Notes: generated by a model from the letters alone, not told the origin. A stretch of 64,000 nt of DNA from Brevibacillus porteri (GCF_003013475.1 NZ_PXZO01000006.1:1-64000); one strand, 5' to 3'; positions 32,375 through 40,893 are shown, counted from the stretch's first letter. A program made the numbers and translations.

Positions 32375-33364
32375 GTGAACAAAAAATTACTCATGCTGTT
32401 TATGGCAGTACTGTTGGCTGTATTCACAGCTGCATGCGGCTCCAATAACGCCGCTCCTGCAACACCTGCGGCAGACGCAACAAAAGCACCTGAAGCTGCA
32501 CAAACATCCGAAGAAGTTACGATCAAGCATAAATTGGGTGAAGCAAAACTGAAAAAGAATCCAAAAACCGTTGTAGCATTTGACTACGGTGTTCTGGATT
32601 CCTTGGACAAATTGGGTATCGAAGTAGCGGGTGTTGCACAGTCTTCCAGCATCCCTGCATACCTGGAAAAGTTCAAAGATGCGAAATACACAAACGTTGG
32701 TGGCTTGAAAGAGCCAGACTTTGAGAAAATCAATGCAATGAAACCAGATGTGATCTTCATTTCTGGACGTCAACAAGATGCTTACGAAGAACTGAACAAA
32801 ATTGCTCCAACCATCTTCATGGGTGTAGACAATGCGAAGTACATGGAATCTTTCAAAGAGAACATGAAAACATTGGGTACCATCTTCGGTAAAGAAGCAC
32901 AAGTAGAAGAAGAGTTGGGCAAAATTGATGCATCTATCAAGGAATTGAATGCAAAAGCAACGGCAAGCGGCAAGACTGCTCTGATCGTTATGGTTAACGA
33001 AGGCAAGCTGAACGCTTACGGCGCTGGTTCCCGTTTTGGTATCCTGCACGGTGAATTCGGATTTACGCCTGTAGACAAAAACATTTCTGTAGAAAACCAT
33101 GGTCAAAGCGTTTCCTTTGAATATATCGCAGAAAAAAATCCAGACTACCTGTTCGTAATTGATCGTGGTAACGCGATTTCCAAGAATAAAGAAGTGTCTA
33201 CTTCTACACAGCAAACTGTAGAAAACGACCTGATTAAGAACACGAAAGCATTCAAGACTGGCAACATCATTTACCTGGATTCTAGCAACTGGTACTTGTC
33301 TGGTGGCGGATTGGTATCTACCGCTGGCATGGCAGACGAAGTTCTGAAAGAAGTTAAGTGGTAA
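32375..33364 (+). CDS. yclQ: Siderophore-binding lipoprotein (YclQ-like)
   Basis: 329 residues. A lipoprotein signal with FTAACGS is followed by an Ala/Pro-rich linker and a periplasmic-binding-protein fold of the FecB/TroA type (TVVAFDYGVLDSLDKLGIEV, then KPDVIFISGRQ). Start at GTG 32375, just after AGAGGTGAG; an earlier in-frame GTG at 32366 lies within that ribosome site. It should capture the ferric siderophore outside the membrane for the YclNOP transporter. A strong terminator follows. Confidence 0.9.
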   Translation: MNKKLLMLFMAVLLAVFTAACGSNNAAPATPAADATKAPEAAQTSEEVTIKHKLGEAKLKKNPKTVVAFDYGVLDSLDKLGIEVAGVAQSSSIPAYLEKFKDAKYTNVGGLKEPDFEKINAMKPDVIFISGRQQDAYEELNKIAPTIFMGVDNAKYMESFKENMKTLGTIFGKEAQVEEELGKIDASIKELNAKATASGKTALIVMVNEGKLNAYGAGSRFGILHGEFGFTPVDKNISVENHGQSVSFEYIAEKNPDYLFVIDRGNAISKNKEVSTSTQQTVENDLIKNTKAFKTGNIIYLDSSNWYLSGGGLVSTAGMADEVLKEVKW

Positions 33365-33382
33365 GAGGCTAGAAAAGAAAGT

Positions 33383-33437
33383 GGCGACAGCCGAGGGGAG
33401 TAAGACATTCCCTGGGCTGTCGCCTTTTCATTTTTTT
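33383..33437 (+). terminator. Terminator of the yclNOPQ-like operon
   Basis: GGCGACAGCC pairs with GGCTGTCGCC, with an inner AGGG/CCCT stem, followed by TTTTCATTTTTTT. Confidence 0.93.
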
Positions 33438-33449
33438 GAACGTGCTGAT

Positions 33450-34106
33450 TTATACCCGGGGCTCCCGTTTTGCAAACTCCTGTAACATCCCTCTGATTTG
33501 TTCTACCAATAAAGCAGGCGCCTTCTTAGGTGAACCCGAGTCAAACGGTGGCTGGGGATCGTATTCCAAAATCAATTGGACTCCTTTACTCATATCTTCT
33601 CCCAATTCCCATGCAACTAATTGGAGGGCCATGTCGATACCAGAGGAAACACCGGCCGCTGTAACGATTTTGCCCTGACGAACGACTCTTTCCTCTGTTG
33701 GAGTGGTTCCAAGGGATTGGAGCAGTTCGAAGGACCCCCAATGAGTGGTGGCTACAGCTCCATGTAACAAGCCTGCGCCGCTCAAGATCAGAGAGCCATT
33801 GCAAACAGACGTAGTCCATTTCGTTGTTTCATGTATGTGGCGAATCCACTGTAGAGTTTCTTCGTCATTCATAGGGGTTTTATAATTGGGCGGACTGCAA
33901 CCGGGAACTACAAGAATATCAGCGGACGTAACTTCAGAGAAGCTGTAATCGGCATGTAAATAGCCCATATTGGAGTCAAGCTTGATTAACCCTTTTTTCT
34001 TAGCGACAAACTTCACTTCACATTTCAGCGTAGCAGCGAATACATCGTATGGACCAATTGCATCTAAAGCGGTGATGCCGTCGAAAAGCAAGATGGCAAC
34101 CTTCAT
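33450..34106 (-). CDS. DJ-1/PfpI-family protein
   Basis: 218 residues. The flavodoxin-like fold begins MKVAILLFDGITALDAIGPYD (the Glu/Asp-containing first loop) and has the nucleophile elbow TSVCNGSLIL with its cysteine, followed by the AAGVSSGIDMAL segment typical of the isonitrile hydratase/AraC-associated subgroup. The exact reaction is unknown; chaperone, glyoxalase-type and isonitrile hydratase activities occur in the family. ATG at 34106 follows AAGGAGAG; an extension of 14 codons upstream lacks a ribosome site. It is convergent with the siderophore operon. Confidence 0.87.
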   Translation of the reverse strand: MKVAILLFDGITALDAIGPYDVFAATLKCEVKFVAKKKGLIKLDSNMGYLHADYSFSEVTSADILVVPGCSPPNYKTPMNDEETLQWIRHIHETTKWTTSVCNGSLILSGAGLLHGAVATTHWGSFELLQSLGTTPTEERVVRQGKIVTAAGVSSGIDMALQLVAWELGEDMSKGVQLILEYDPQPPFDSGSPKKAPALLVEQIRGMLQEFAKREPRV

Positions 34107-34210
34107 GATGATCTCTCCTTTGAAATGGGATATTTTTCTTGCAAACAAATACTAACATACATATACAGGGTATATGTATGTCGGAGTTGTGACTAACTGC
34201 AAGTAGGTAT

Positions 34211-34260
34211 AGCAAAAAGCCGGTTACACCATAAAACGTGGTGAAAACGGGCTTTTTGCT
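34211..34260 (-). terminator. Terminator after the orphan siderophore ATPase gene
   Basis: AGCAAAAAGCC and GGCTTTTTGCT are exact complements bounding an inner ACACC/GGTGT-type stem. It lies 16 bases beyond the stop at 34276. Confidence 0.88.
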
Positions 34261-34275
34261 TGCGGAATCTAACAA

Positions 34276-35139
34276 TTATCTGGCTCCAACCAGCTTGCGC
34301 TCTTCCGTGTAAACAGGTTGGGTAGTGTTTTCGTTTGGTTGCTTTTGATCCACAGCATGAGACAGCTCATACGGGAGGCAGAGCGGTACACCCGTGCGAG
34401 GATCAATTAGAATGTCTGCTTCGATGTTGAATACCTTACGCAGCATCTCAGGCGTCATGACTTCAGCAGGGCTTCCCTCAGCGACAACGGTACCGCGAGA
34501 GATGGCAACCATGTGCTGTGCATAACGGGTTGCGTGGTTCAAATCGTGGACGACCATGACGATCGTACGATTTTCTTCGTCATTCAGCTTTTGTAGGAGC
34601 TTGAGAACCTCCAACTGGTGAGCCATATCCAGGAAGGTCGTAGGTTCATCCAAGAACAGGATGTCTGTTCCTTGCGCCAGAGCCATGGCAATCCATGCGC
34701 GTTGGCGCTGACCGCCGGATAGCTGGTCAACCGGACGATCATGGAAATCGGACATGCCGGTCATGGAGATAGCCCAGCTTATGATCTCCTTGTCTTCCTT
34801 GGTCAAAGAGCCGAAGCCTTTTTGATGGGGGAAGCGGCCATAGGTAACGAGCTCAGACACGGTCAAGCCATCGGGTGCGGTTGGGTTTTGCGGCAAAATC
34901 GCCAGTTGCTTGGCGACTTCCTTGGTCGATTGCTGGTGGATCGATTTTCCGTCCAAAAATACTTGTCCGCCTGTTGGCTTCATAATCCGGGCGAGAGTTT
35001 TGAGGATCGTCGATTTACCAGAACCGTTTGCACCGACCAGTGCAGTGATTTTTCCAGAAGGAATGCTGATGTTCAAGTCTTTGACAATGGAAAGCTCACC
35101 GTATCCGATGTCCAGCTTTTGCGTGTATAAGCGCTCCAC
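34276..35139 (-). CDS. Orphan iron-siderophore ABC ATPase (FecE/FhuC/YusV type)
   Basis: 287 residues from a GTG at 35139, ten bases after AAGGAG; a longer reading from 35208 has no ribosome site and would cross toward the Fur box. Walker [10 protein letters not shown] (36-44), signature LSGGQRQR, Walker B ILFLDEP and H-loop MVVHDLNH are complete. The C-terminal [17 protein letters not shown] is typical of siderophore ATPases. No permease or binding protein is encoded beside it, so it may be a shared ATPase for permeases elsewhere, as YusV is in B. subtilis. A strong Fur box lies 49 bases upstream. Confidence 0.88.
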   Translation of the reverse strand: MERLYTQKLDIGYGELSIVKDLNISIPSGKITALVGANGSGKSTILKTLARIMKPTGGQVFLDGKSIHQQSTKEVAKQLAILPQNPTAPDGLTVSELVTYGRFPHQKGFGSLTKEDKEIISWAISMTGMSDFHDRPVDQLSGGQRQRAWIAMALAQGTDILFLDEPTTFLDMAHQLEVLKLLQKLNDEENRTIVMVVHDLNHATRYAQHMVAISRGTVVAEGSPAEVMTPEMLRKVFNIEADILIDPRTGVPLCLPYELSHAVDQKQPNENTTQPVYTEERKLVGAR

Positions 35140-35187
35140 AATGGGCCAACTCCTTTTTAAAAAGTATGTACGTATATAATCAACCGT

Positions 35188-35206
35188 AGTAATGATAATC
35201 ATTTTC
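35188..35206 (-). promoter_or_regulatory. Fur box upstream of the orphan siderophore ATPase
   Basis: The 19 bases match GATAATGATAATCATTATC at 16 positions; the core TGATAATCATTTTCA fits the 7-1-7 Fur palindrome with one mismatch. Confidence 0.87.
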
Positions 35207-35245
35207 ACTAAGTTAAAGTATATAACGTAATGAGGTCAAATTCAA

Positions 35246-35289
35246 TAAGTAAAAAGCCAACCTGCTCACATGCGTGAACAAATTGGCCT
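35246..35289 (-). terminator. Terminator after the YxcD-like gene
   Basis: On the minus strand GCCAA pairs with TTGGC and TTCAC with GTGAG inside it, followed by TTTTTACTT. It lies 26 bases beyond the stop at 35315. Confidence 0.78.
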
Positions 35290-35314
35290 TGGGTTAACAA
35301 ATGATTATCCAGTG

Positions 35315-35608
35315 TTAGTAGGTGATATGAGCGATGATCCCTTGTTCGTCGTCCAATACCAGCTCGATACCGGCGGAATAAGGGTTGCGCTGCATCTGGG
35401 TCTCCAGATAGTAGCGAATCGCTTCAATCATATTCATCTCGATGAAGATTTGTTGGCGATCCATCCAGTGTACTTCAGCAGAAAAGCCGTATTCTTCGTC
35501 CCACATCAGTTCGACGGAGATGTCTTGTGGCTTCAACTGCTTTTTGTAGGCTGCGTGAATACAGATCGCATTAATGATATCTTGTTCGGAAAATGTTATC
35601 TTTTCCAT
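35315..35608 (-). CDS. YxcD-like small protein (DUF2653)
   Basis: 97 residues, acidic, soluble. The pattern EQDIINAICIHAAYKKQL, then DISVELMWDEEYGFSAEV and a C-terminal HITY recalls the YxcD/DUF2653 family of Bacillota; no function is established. Its start overlaps the 3' end of the membrane-protein gene upstream by 13 bases, so the two are translated from one message. The assignment is from memory of the family. Confidence 0.75.
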   Translation of the reverse strand: MEKITFSEQDIINAICIHAAYKKQLKPQDISVELMWDEEYGFSAEVHWMDRQQIFIEMNMIEAIRYYLETQMQRNPYSAGIELVLDDEQGIIAHITY

Positions 35609-36030
35609 GCGTTCAGTTCCTGTTCTTTCTCACGCTTGGTTTTGAAGTAGACGATCACTTTACGGATCAGGATAATCACAGCGAGGATCGCCATCAGGTT
35701 GATCATGAAGCCAAGGATGGAGCCCAGGATACCCATGTCACCGAACAGGGATCCGAAAAGCAAACCAGCCAGACCACCAATCATGAGACCTTTCATGAAT
35801 CCGCCGCTTTTGCTTGCTGTAGCAGCAGGAGTTGTTGTTGTACCTTTATTTGTTGAAGCATTTACATTTGTATCTGCTTTGTTAGGCGTTTGTGTGTTCG
35901 TAGGAGCCGTATTAGAGTTGAAGGATTTTTTCCCGGACTTATAGCCTTTCGCGTCGGCATGATCAATGAATCCTCCGGCCGGAGCGAGTACGAGCATTAC
36001 GGCAACCAACATCATGATGAGTTTTTTCAT
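35596..36030 (-). CDS. Secreted/membrane protein with Thr/Asn-rich linker and glycine-rich helix
   Basis: 144 residues. A signal peptide (about 1-27, ending near ADA) is followed by a basic, Thr/Asn/Pro-rich low-complexity segment. A glycine-rich hydrophobic stretch (FMKGLMIGGLAGLLFGSLFG, about 79-98) and a second membrane helix (about 104-124) precede a charged tail. The Gly-rich part resembles the N-terminal region of Tim44-like/YeeE-type bacterial proteins, but the Tim44 domain itself is absent. It is co-translated with the YxcD-like gene. Function unknown. Confidence 0.72.
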   Translation of the reverse strand: MKKLIMMLVAVMLVLAPAGGFIDHADAKGYKSGKKSFNSNTAPTNTQTPNKADTNVNASTNKGTTTTPAATASKSGGFMKGLMIGGLAGLLFGSLFGDMGILGSILGFMINLMAILAVIILIRKVIVYFKTKREKEQELNAWKR

Positions 36031-36137
36031 GTTATTTGAGTAGCCCCTCTCAGTTTAATGACTTGTATATATAAGTCTACATGAATATCGGACGGAATTC
36101 CAACGAGCTTTCAGTGACGATCGGTCTAAATACCTAC

Positions 36138-36172
36138 AAAAAAGCCCCTGACAAGCGATCATGTCAGGGGTT
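36138..36172 (-). terminator. Terminator of the methionine transporter operon
   Basis: CCCCTGACA pairs with TGTCAGGGG across an 8-base loop, followed on the minus strand by CTTTTTTG. It lies eight bases past the stop at 36180. Confidence 0.9.
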
Positions 36173-36179
36173 CTTCGTT

Positions 36180-36842
36180 TTACGCACTCTTTTTCAGTTT
36201 TCGGGCTGCCCAGTTACCCAGCGATTGAATGAGCTGGACCAAGACGACGAGAATAACGACAGTAATGATCATGACTTCGATGTCCCATTGCTGATAGCCG
36301 TAGCGCAAGGCGAGATCGCCAAGCCCACCAGCACCGACTGCGCCCGCCATAGCCGTAGCGCCAATCAAGCCGATCGTCGCAATCGTCAGGCAGAGGACGA
36401 TACCAGGCCGTGCTTCACGCAGCATGATGCGAAAAATAATCTGCGTCCGGGATGCGCCCATCGCTTGGTATGCTTCGATAACGCCACGATCGACGTCATG
36501 CAGGGCCGTTTCCATCAAGCGCGAGATGTAAGGCGACGTATAGACGATGAGCGGCACAATTGCTCCTTCAATCCCAATCGAAGTGCCCACGATCAACTCC
36601 GTAAAAGGAATGATCGCAACCATCAGGATAATAAAAGGCAGCGAGCGCACAATGTTGATGATCGTATTCAGGGTGTGATAGATGATTTTGTTCGGGAAAA
36701 GGTGATTTACCTGTGTGATGACTAACAAAATCCCGAGCGGAATCCCGATTAATGTCGCAATGAATAATGAAAACCCAACCATGATGACGGTTTCTTGCAG
36801 GGATTGTCCGAATACCGGAATCATTTCAATCAAACGCTCCAT
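36180..36842 (-). CDS. metP: Methionine ABC transporter permease (MetP/MetI)
   Basis: 220 residues with five membrane segments, the size of MetI/MetP permeases. The EAA coupling loop is visible (EAYQAMGASRTQIIFRIML). RSLPFIILMVAIIPFTELIVG is typical of the family. The start overlaps the stop of metN. With MetN and the MetQ lipoprotein it imports methionine, under the S-box riboswitch upstream. Confidence 0.93.
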   Translation of the reverse strand: MERLIEMIPVFGQSLQETVIMVGFSLFIATLIGIPLGILLVITQVNHLFPNKIIYHTLNTIINIVRSLPFIILMVAIIPFTELIVGTSIGIEGAIVPLIVYTSPYISRLMETALHDVDRGVIEAYQAMGASRTQIIFRIMLREARPGIVLCLTIATIGLIGATAMAGAVGAGGLGDLALRYGYQQWDIEVMIITVVILVVLVQLIQSLGNWAARKLKKSA

Positions 36843-37879
36843 TAGCTCCGCACCTCCTCTGGTGACACAATATCTACGCGGTAGACGGATTCACGCAAGA
36901 AGCGAATGCCATCCTGAATGGCCTGGTCTTCACCAGAAATGTGCAAAAGCAAAATGCCGAGCGCCGTTCCCTTAATGGTCGTAATCGAGCCGTACAATAG
37001 ATTGGTGCTAATCGGAAAACGTGCAGAGAGTGTTCCTAGAACAGGATCGAGAGCGGCATCCCCGCGAAAGGCAACGCGAACAATTTTGGAAACGGGTCCG
37101 GTTTCTTTTATCTTGGACAAAATCTCCTGTGGTACCTGATCGTCGAAAACCGTTTTGATAAAATTACGTGTCGTTTGCTCTTGCGGATTGCTGAAAACAT
37201 CCAGAACAGAGCCTTGCTCGATGACGACACCGTTTTCCATGATGGCTACCTGGTCGCAGATTTTTTTAATGACCTGCATTTCATGCGTAATGAGCACGAT
37301 GGTCAGGTTGAACTTTCGATTGATGTCGAGCAACAGCTCTAGAATCGATTCAGTCGTCTGCGGGTCGAGAGCAGAAGTCGCTTCGTCACAGAGCAGGATT
37401 TCCGGATCAGTCGCAAGTGCACGAGCGATACCCACCCGTTGCTTTTGTCCACCGGATAGCTGAGAAGGATAAGCGTTTGCTTTATCAGACAAGCCAACCA
37501 AGCCGAGAAGGTCTTCTACCTTGCGTTTAATGACATCTTTGGGGACGCGATTCATCCGCAAGATTTCCGCCACATTGTCAAAGACATTATAGGAAGAGAG
37601 CAGGTTGAAGTGTTGAAAAATAATCCCGATCTTTTTGCGAGCTTGCCGCAGCTCTTTTTCCTTGAGGGTCAGCATGTTCTGGCCATTGACGATCACAGAA
37701 CCGCTGGTCGGCTTCTCCAACAGGTTGATGGTGCGGAGCAGGGTACTTTTTCCCGCTCCGCTAAAGCCGATAACCCCGTAGATTTGCCCTTTCTCCACCT
37801 GAAGGGATACGCCCTTCAATGCTTCTACCTGCTTGTTTCCTACTTGATACGACTTATGAATATCGGTTAGCTGTATCAT
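36842..37879 (-). CDS. metN: Methionine ABC transporter ATPase (MetN)
   Basis: 345 residues. Walker A GFSGAGKST (about 37-45), signature LSGGQKQRVGIARAL, Walker B LLCDEATSALD and H-loop LITHEMQV are complete. The C-terminal 90 residues form the NIL/ACT-like regulatory domain in which MetN binds methionine and is trans-inhibited. It lies between metQ and metP in one operon. Confidence 0.94.
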   Translation of the reverse strand: MIQLTDIHKSYQVGNKQVEALKGVSLQVEKGQIYGVIGFSGAGKSTLLRTINLLEKPTSGSVIVNGQNMLTLKEKELRQARKKIGIIFQHFNLLSSYNVFDNVAEILRMNRVPKDVIKRKVEDLLGLVGLSDKANAYPSQLSGGQKQRVGIARALATDPEILLCDEATSALDPQTTESILELLLDINRKFNLTIVLITHEMQVIKKICDQVAIMENGVVIEQGSVLDVFSNPQEQTTRNFIKTVFDDQVPQEILSKIKETGPVSKIVRVAFRGDAALDPVLGTLSARFPISTNLLYGSITTIKGTALGILLLHISGEDQAIQDGIRFLRESVYRVDIVSPEEVRS

Positions 37880-37921
37880 AACGAGTTCTCCTTGTTGTTC
37901 TTGATGTTCCTGGCGTCGATC

Positions 37922-38752
37922 TTACCAGGACGGCAGTACAGCTCCTTCAAAACGTTCGTCGATGAATTTTTTCACTTCTTCCGAACGGTAAATGTCCACC
38001 AGCTTTTTGACAGCAGGGTTGTCTTTGTTGGTTTCGTTGACTGCCAAGATGTTTACATAGGGAGAGTCAGCCGTCTCAGCGAAGATCGCATCTTTTTTCG
38101 GGGAGTAGCCAGCTTCCATTGCGAAGTTCGTATTAATCGAAGCGACTTCTACGTTGCTCAACGAGCGTGCCAGGAAAGCAGCCTCCAGCTCTTTGAATTG
38201 CAAATTTTTCGGATTTTCTACGATGTCCAGTGGTGTTGCGTTGTCGCCCACGCCATCTTTGAGCTTAATCAAGCCAGCTGCCTGATAGAGCAGCAGGGCG
38301 CGTGCTCGGTTGGTTGGGTCGTTTTGAATGCCGACAACGCCGCCTGCCTGGATGTCCTCGACTTTTTTATGCTTGGTGGAGTACAGGCCCATCGGGTACG
38401 TGACGGTTTTTCCGACCTCGACAATTTTTGTTTTATGATCTTGATTGAACTTCGCCAAGAACGGGATGGTTTGGAAGCTGTTTACATCGAGATTTCCTTT
38501 ATCGAGAGCTTGGTTCGGCTGTACGTAGTCGTTGAAAACGACGACTTCGACTTCAAGTCCTTTGCCTTTGGCGACTTCTTTCACTTTGTTGAGAATCTCT
38601 TCGTGCGGGCCGCCAGTGACGCCCACTTTGAGTGAGGTTTGTTCAGCAGCAGTGCCACCGTTAGCAGGAGCAGCTTCTTGTTTACCGCCGCAAGCCGTTA
38701 CGAGCGATGCAGCGAGCAGTAGTGTAGTGAGCAGTAGACCAGTCTTTTTCAT
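37922..38752 (-). CDS. metQ: Methionine-binding lipoprotein (MetQ)
   Basis: 276 residues. A lipoprotein signal ends at VTACGG. The NLPA-type fold shows KVGVTGGPHEEILNKV, FNDYVQPNQALDKGNLDVN and YPMGLYSTKHK, all typical of MetQ. ATG at 38752 is the start; upstream in-frame sequence is the riboswitch leader, not protein. It is the first gene after the S-box and precedes metN and metP, an order different from the usual metNPQ. Confidence 0.93.
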   Translation of the reverse strand: MKKTGLLLTTLLLAASLVTACGGKQEAAPANGGTAAEQTSLKVGVTGGPHEEILNKVKEVAKGKGLEVEVVVFNDYVQPNQALDKGNLDVNSFQTIPFLAKFNQDHKTKIVEVGKTVTYPMGLYSTKHKKVEDIQAGGVVGIQNDPTNRARALLLYQAAGLIKLKDGVGDNATPLDIVENPKNLQFKELEAAFLARSLSNVEVASINTNFAMEAGYSPKKDAIFAETADSPYVNILAVNETNKDNPAVKKLVDIYRSEEVKKFIDERFEGAVLPSW

Positions 38753-38786
38753 GAAAATACCCCTTTTCTCTGGATGTAAGATGGAA

Positions 38787-38958
38787 AAGAAAAAAGCCTC
38801 TTCCGACAGAAGAGGCGAAAACTGCGAGTATGTAACCACACTGCAACAATACCTCTCTTATCTGTCGGAATAAATTCCGCTGGATTTGGCACCGTATCGT
38901 TTGAGATAGGTTGCCGAGGTGTCATAGGGCCAGTCCCTCAACCTCTCTTCATAAGAGA
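38787..38958 (-). ncRNA. SAM-I (S-box) riboswitch with terminator
   Basis: Read on the minus strand, the leader has the S-box hallmarks: CTCTTAT-GAAGAGAGG at the 5' edge (38957 down), GAGGGACTGGCCC, ACCTCGGCAACC, GGTGCCAAATCC and the closing ATAAGAGAGG. The aptamer spans about 38852-38958. The expression platform is a terminator, GCCTCTTCTGTCGGAAGAGGC with T-run (38787-38817). Its 5' arm is complementary to CCGACAGATAAGAGAGG at the aptamer's end, which would form the antiterminator when SAM is low. It controls metQ-metN-metP. Confidence 0.96.
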
Positions 38959-39108
38959 ATGTGCTATGAAATTGAAAGTCCAAACAATTGCCACTAATTC
39001 GTATTTGGATAGTTGGATTATAACGACTGATTTTTTAGGTGTCAACTGTTTTTGCAAACGAATGACTTGGTGGAAAAATGTGAAATTGATCTAAATACGA
39101 ATATTCTA

Positions 39109-39137
39109 TTGAATAATCAAAAAATCATATGTATAAT
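39109..39137 (+). promoter_or_regulatory. Sigma-A promoter of the DUF2294 gene
   Basis: TTGAAT (39109-39114), 17 bases, TATAAT (39132-39137). The predicted start near 39144 lies right at an ATG at 39146, which argues that translation begins at the later ATG at 39179. Confidence 0.8.
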
Positions 39138-39178
39138 GAGAGCGAATGAACCCGATACCAGCTATCGCAGGTGATGAC

Positions 39179-39535
39179 ATGACTCTAGTGGACTCCAATG
39201 AAACCAGAAAAAAGCTGTCTGCCATCTATAATGAGATAGCAAAAGAGTTGTTCGGATTTGGAACGACTTTGCTCCGAGTCACGATTGAAAACCAGATGAT
39301 TACGTTCCAAGCCAAGCATCGCCGCTCTCCGCGCTCACAAGCGTTGGAAGGAGAAGCGCCGGCCCTCAAGCTCGAAGTCGATTTTCGCATGTCCCTTCTT
39401 TATAAGAAGAGACTGAGAGAGCGACTGGAGGAAGAGATGGGGTTGCCGTTGGAAGCTGTGCTACGGGACTATGATGCGCCTACGCAGTGGGCGATCACGA
39501 ATGTTATTTTAGCTGAATCAGAACTGAATACCTGA
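39179..39535 (+). CDS. DUF2294 (Na-Rss-like) domain protein
   Basis: 118 residues, soluble. The DUF2294 pattern is visible: LSAIYNEIAKELFGFG, TTLLRVTIENQMITFQA, and a C-terminal YDAPTQWAITNVILAE. The family is common in Bacillota; I know of no firmly established function. The ATG at 39179 follows AGGTGAT by five bases; the ATG 33 bases earlier would be almost leaderless given the promoter position. Confidence 0.75.
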   Translation: MTLVDSNETRKKLSAIYNEIAKELFGFGTTLLRVTIENQMITFQAKHRRSPRSQALEGEAPALKLEVDFRMSLLYKKRLRERLEEEMGLPLEAVLRDYDAPTQWAITNVILAESELNT

Positions 39536-39570
39536 CGCAATCGTTCGGATTTTCTCTTTTGATCTATCTT

Positions 39571-39680
39571 AAGGGGAGACCGTAGACTTTGCGTAAAAAC
39601 GGGTGTCACTTCTCTTTGTTTACGAAGAAAAGTGCTCTTGTTTAGAATGATACGTTCTAATCAAGGGTACTTTTCTTTTT
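39571..39680 (+). ncRNA. Candidate riboswitch/attenuator leader of the purine-salvage operon
   Basis: Three overlapping pairings are visible. (1) AGGGGAG (39572-39578) can pair with CTTCTCT (39609-39615), closing a small domain containing ACCGT/ACGGGT. (2) CACTTCTCTT (39607-39616) can pair with AAGAAAAGTG (39625-39634). (3) A long terminator: 39628-39647 pairs with 39655-39674 around a seven-base loop, then CTTTTT. Pairing 2 uses the 5' arm of 3, and pairing 1 uses the 5' arm of 2, the logic of a ligand-controlled OFF switch. It lies 52 bases before the transporter gene, with no convincing promoter in between. I do not recognise a known aptamer class. Confidence 0.6.
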
Positions 39681-39732
39681 ATTGTACCACCATATTTTGT
39701 CATCAAATGAACCCAACTGGAGGAGAATTACG

Positions 39733-40806
39733 ATGAAAAAATTACTTGCTGGAATCCTGTCTTTTTCTATGATGTCACTGGCTCTCGCTGGCTGTGGCAG
39801 CAATGATCAACCACAAGCGGGAGGGGCTGGCGGCGAAGCCAAGGGTGAGCCACAAAAGCTGGTCATCTCCACATGGGGCTTCTCTGAAGACTTTTTCCGC
39901 AAAGAAGTATATGAGCCGTTTGAAAAAGAACATAACGTGAAAATCGTACTGGAAATCGGGAACAATGCAGAGCGCCTGAACAAAATTCGCCAAGGAAGCT
40001 CCGATGTAGACTTGATCTACCTCTCTGACTACTATGCACAGCAAGGGATTGAGAGTGGCGCATTTGAAAAAATCGATCGCAGCCGCATCCCAAACCTGGA
40101 TCAAATCTATGATATTGCCAAAGCACCACTGGGCGAGGAGTACGGTCCAGCTTACACGATTGGTCAATTCGGGATTGCCTACAATCCAAAGCTCGTGAAA
40201 ACCGAGATCAAGGATTGGAAAGACTTGTGGAACCCAGAACTGGCGGGCAAGCTGACATTGCCAAGCATTACGTCCACAACTGGCCCGATGGTTCTCGACA
40301 GTGCTTCCCAGATAGCGGGCAGCAAAGAATTTAACGAGGATCAAGCCTTCGCGAAAATGAAAGAAGTTAACCAAGGTGTAGTGAAGTTCTACGACAAGAC
40401 CTCCGAATACGTGAACATGTTTGGACAAGAAGAAATCGGCGTAGGACCGATCATGGAAATGTACTTCAAAGACATCAAAGCCGCTGTTCCGGAAGCTGTT
40501 TTCGTACAACCTGCAAGCGGCGGATATGCGGTCATGAATACGGTTAACATCGTAAAAGGCTCGAAAAACAAAGCACTCGCAGAAGACTTCATCAACTACC
40601 AGCTGAGCAAGGAAGTTCAGGAAAAAACAGCAAAAGCAAAAATCGATTCCCCTGTAAACAAAACGGTTCAACTGACAGAAGAAGAAGCAAAAGGCGTAAC
40701 GTACGGGGAAGAAACCGTAAGCAAGCTGCGTATGATGGACATGAAATTCGTTAACGAGCACTCTAAAGCATGGATTGACCGTTGGAATCGTGAAATCACG
40801 CAATAA
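39733..40806 (+). CDS. ABC transporter substrate-binding lipoprotein (PotD-like) of the purine operon
   Basis: 357 residues. A lipoprotein signal ends in LALAGCGS. The fold is that of the PotD/PotF-type extracellular binders (LVISTWGFSEDFFRKEVYEPF, then VDLIYLSDYYAQQGIE and GPAYTIGQFGIAYNP). Family members classically bind polyamines, but this one shares an operon with a nucleoside hydrolase and an adenine deaminase, which suggests a nucleoside, purine or related ligand. ATG at 39733 follows GGAGGAG. A hairpin after the gene may raise its level relative to the rest. Confidence 0.87.
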   Translation: MKKLLAGILSFSMMSLALAGCGSNDQPQAGGAGGEAKGEPQKLVISTWGFSEDFFRKEVYEPFEKEHNVKIVLEIGNNAERLNKIRQGSSDVDLIYLSDYYAQQGIESGAFEKIDRSRIPNLDQIYDIAKAPLGEEYGPAYTIGQFGIAYNPKLVKTEIKDWKDLWNPELAGKLTLPSITSTTGPMVLDSASQIAGSKEFNEDQAFAKMKEVNQGVVKFYDKTSEYVNMFGQEEIGVGPIMEMYFKDIKAAVPEAVFVQPASGGYAVMNTVNIVKGSKNKALAEDFINYQLSKEVQEKTAKAKIDSPVNKTVQLTEEEAKGVTYGEETVSKLRMMDMKFVNEHSKAWIDRWNREITQ

Positions 40807-40827
40807 CGAGCGATAGAAAAACAAGGG

Positions 40828-40863
40828 CGAGGGTATAGACATTTGTGGATATACCCTCGTTTT
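40828..40863 (+). terminator. Intra-operon hairpin after the binding-protein gene
   Basis: CGAGGGTATA (40828-40837) pairs perfectly with TATACCCTCG (40850-40859) around a 12-base loop, followed by TTTTC. The short T-run suggests partial termination or 3'-end protection, giving excess binding protein over the downstream genes. Confidence 0.7.
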
Positions 40864-40893
40864 CATGAGAAATGAACGTGAGGAGGACCACTC

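Noticed and set aside
36081..36725. 214-codon plus-strand frame opposite metP
   Set aside because: Antisense to metP and containing the metP terminator; Asp/Arg/Asn-rich shadow sequence.
39571..39680. Classical purine (guanine/adenine) riboswitch
   Set aside because: The conserved loop and junction sequences of that aptamer are not present, so only a candidate unassigned leader is reported.
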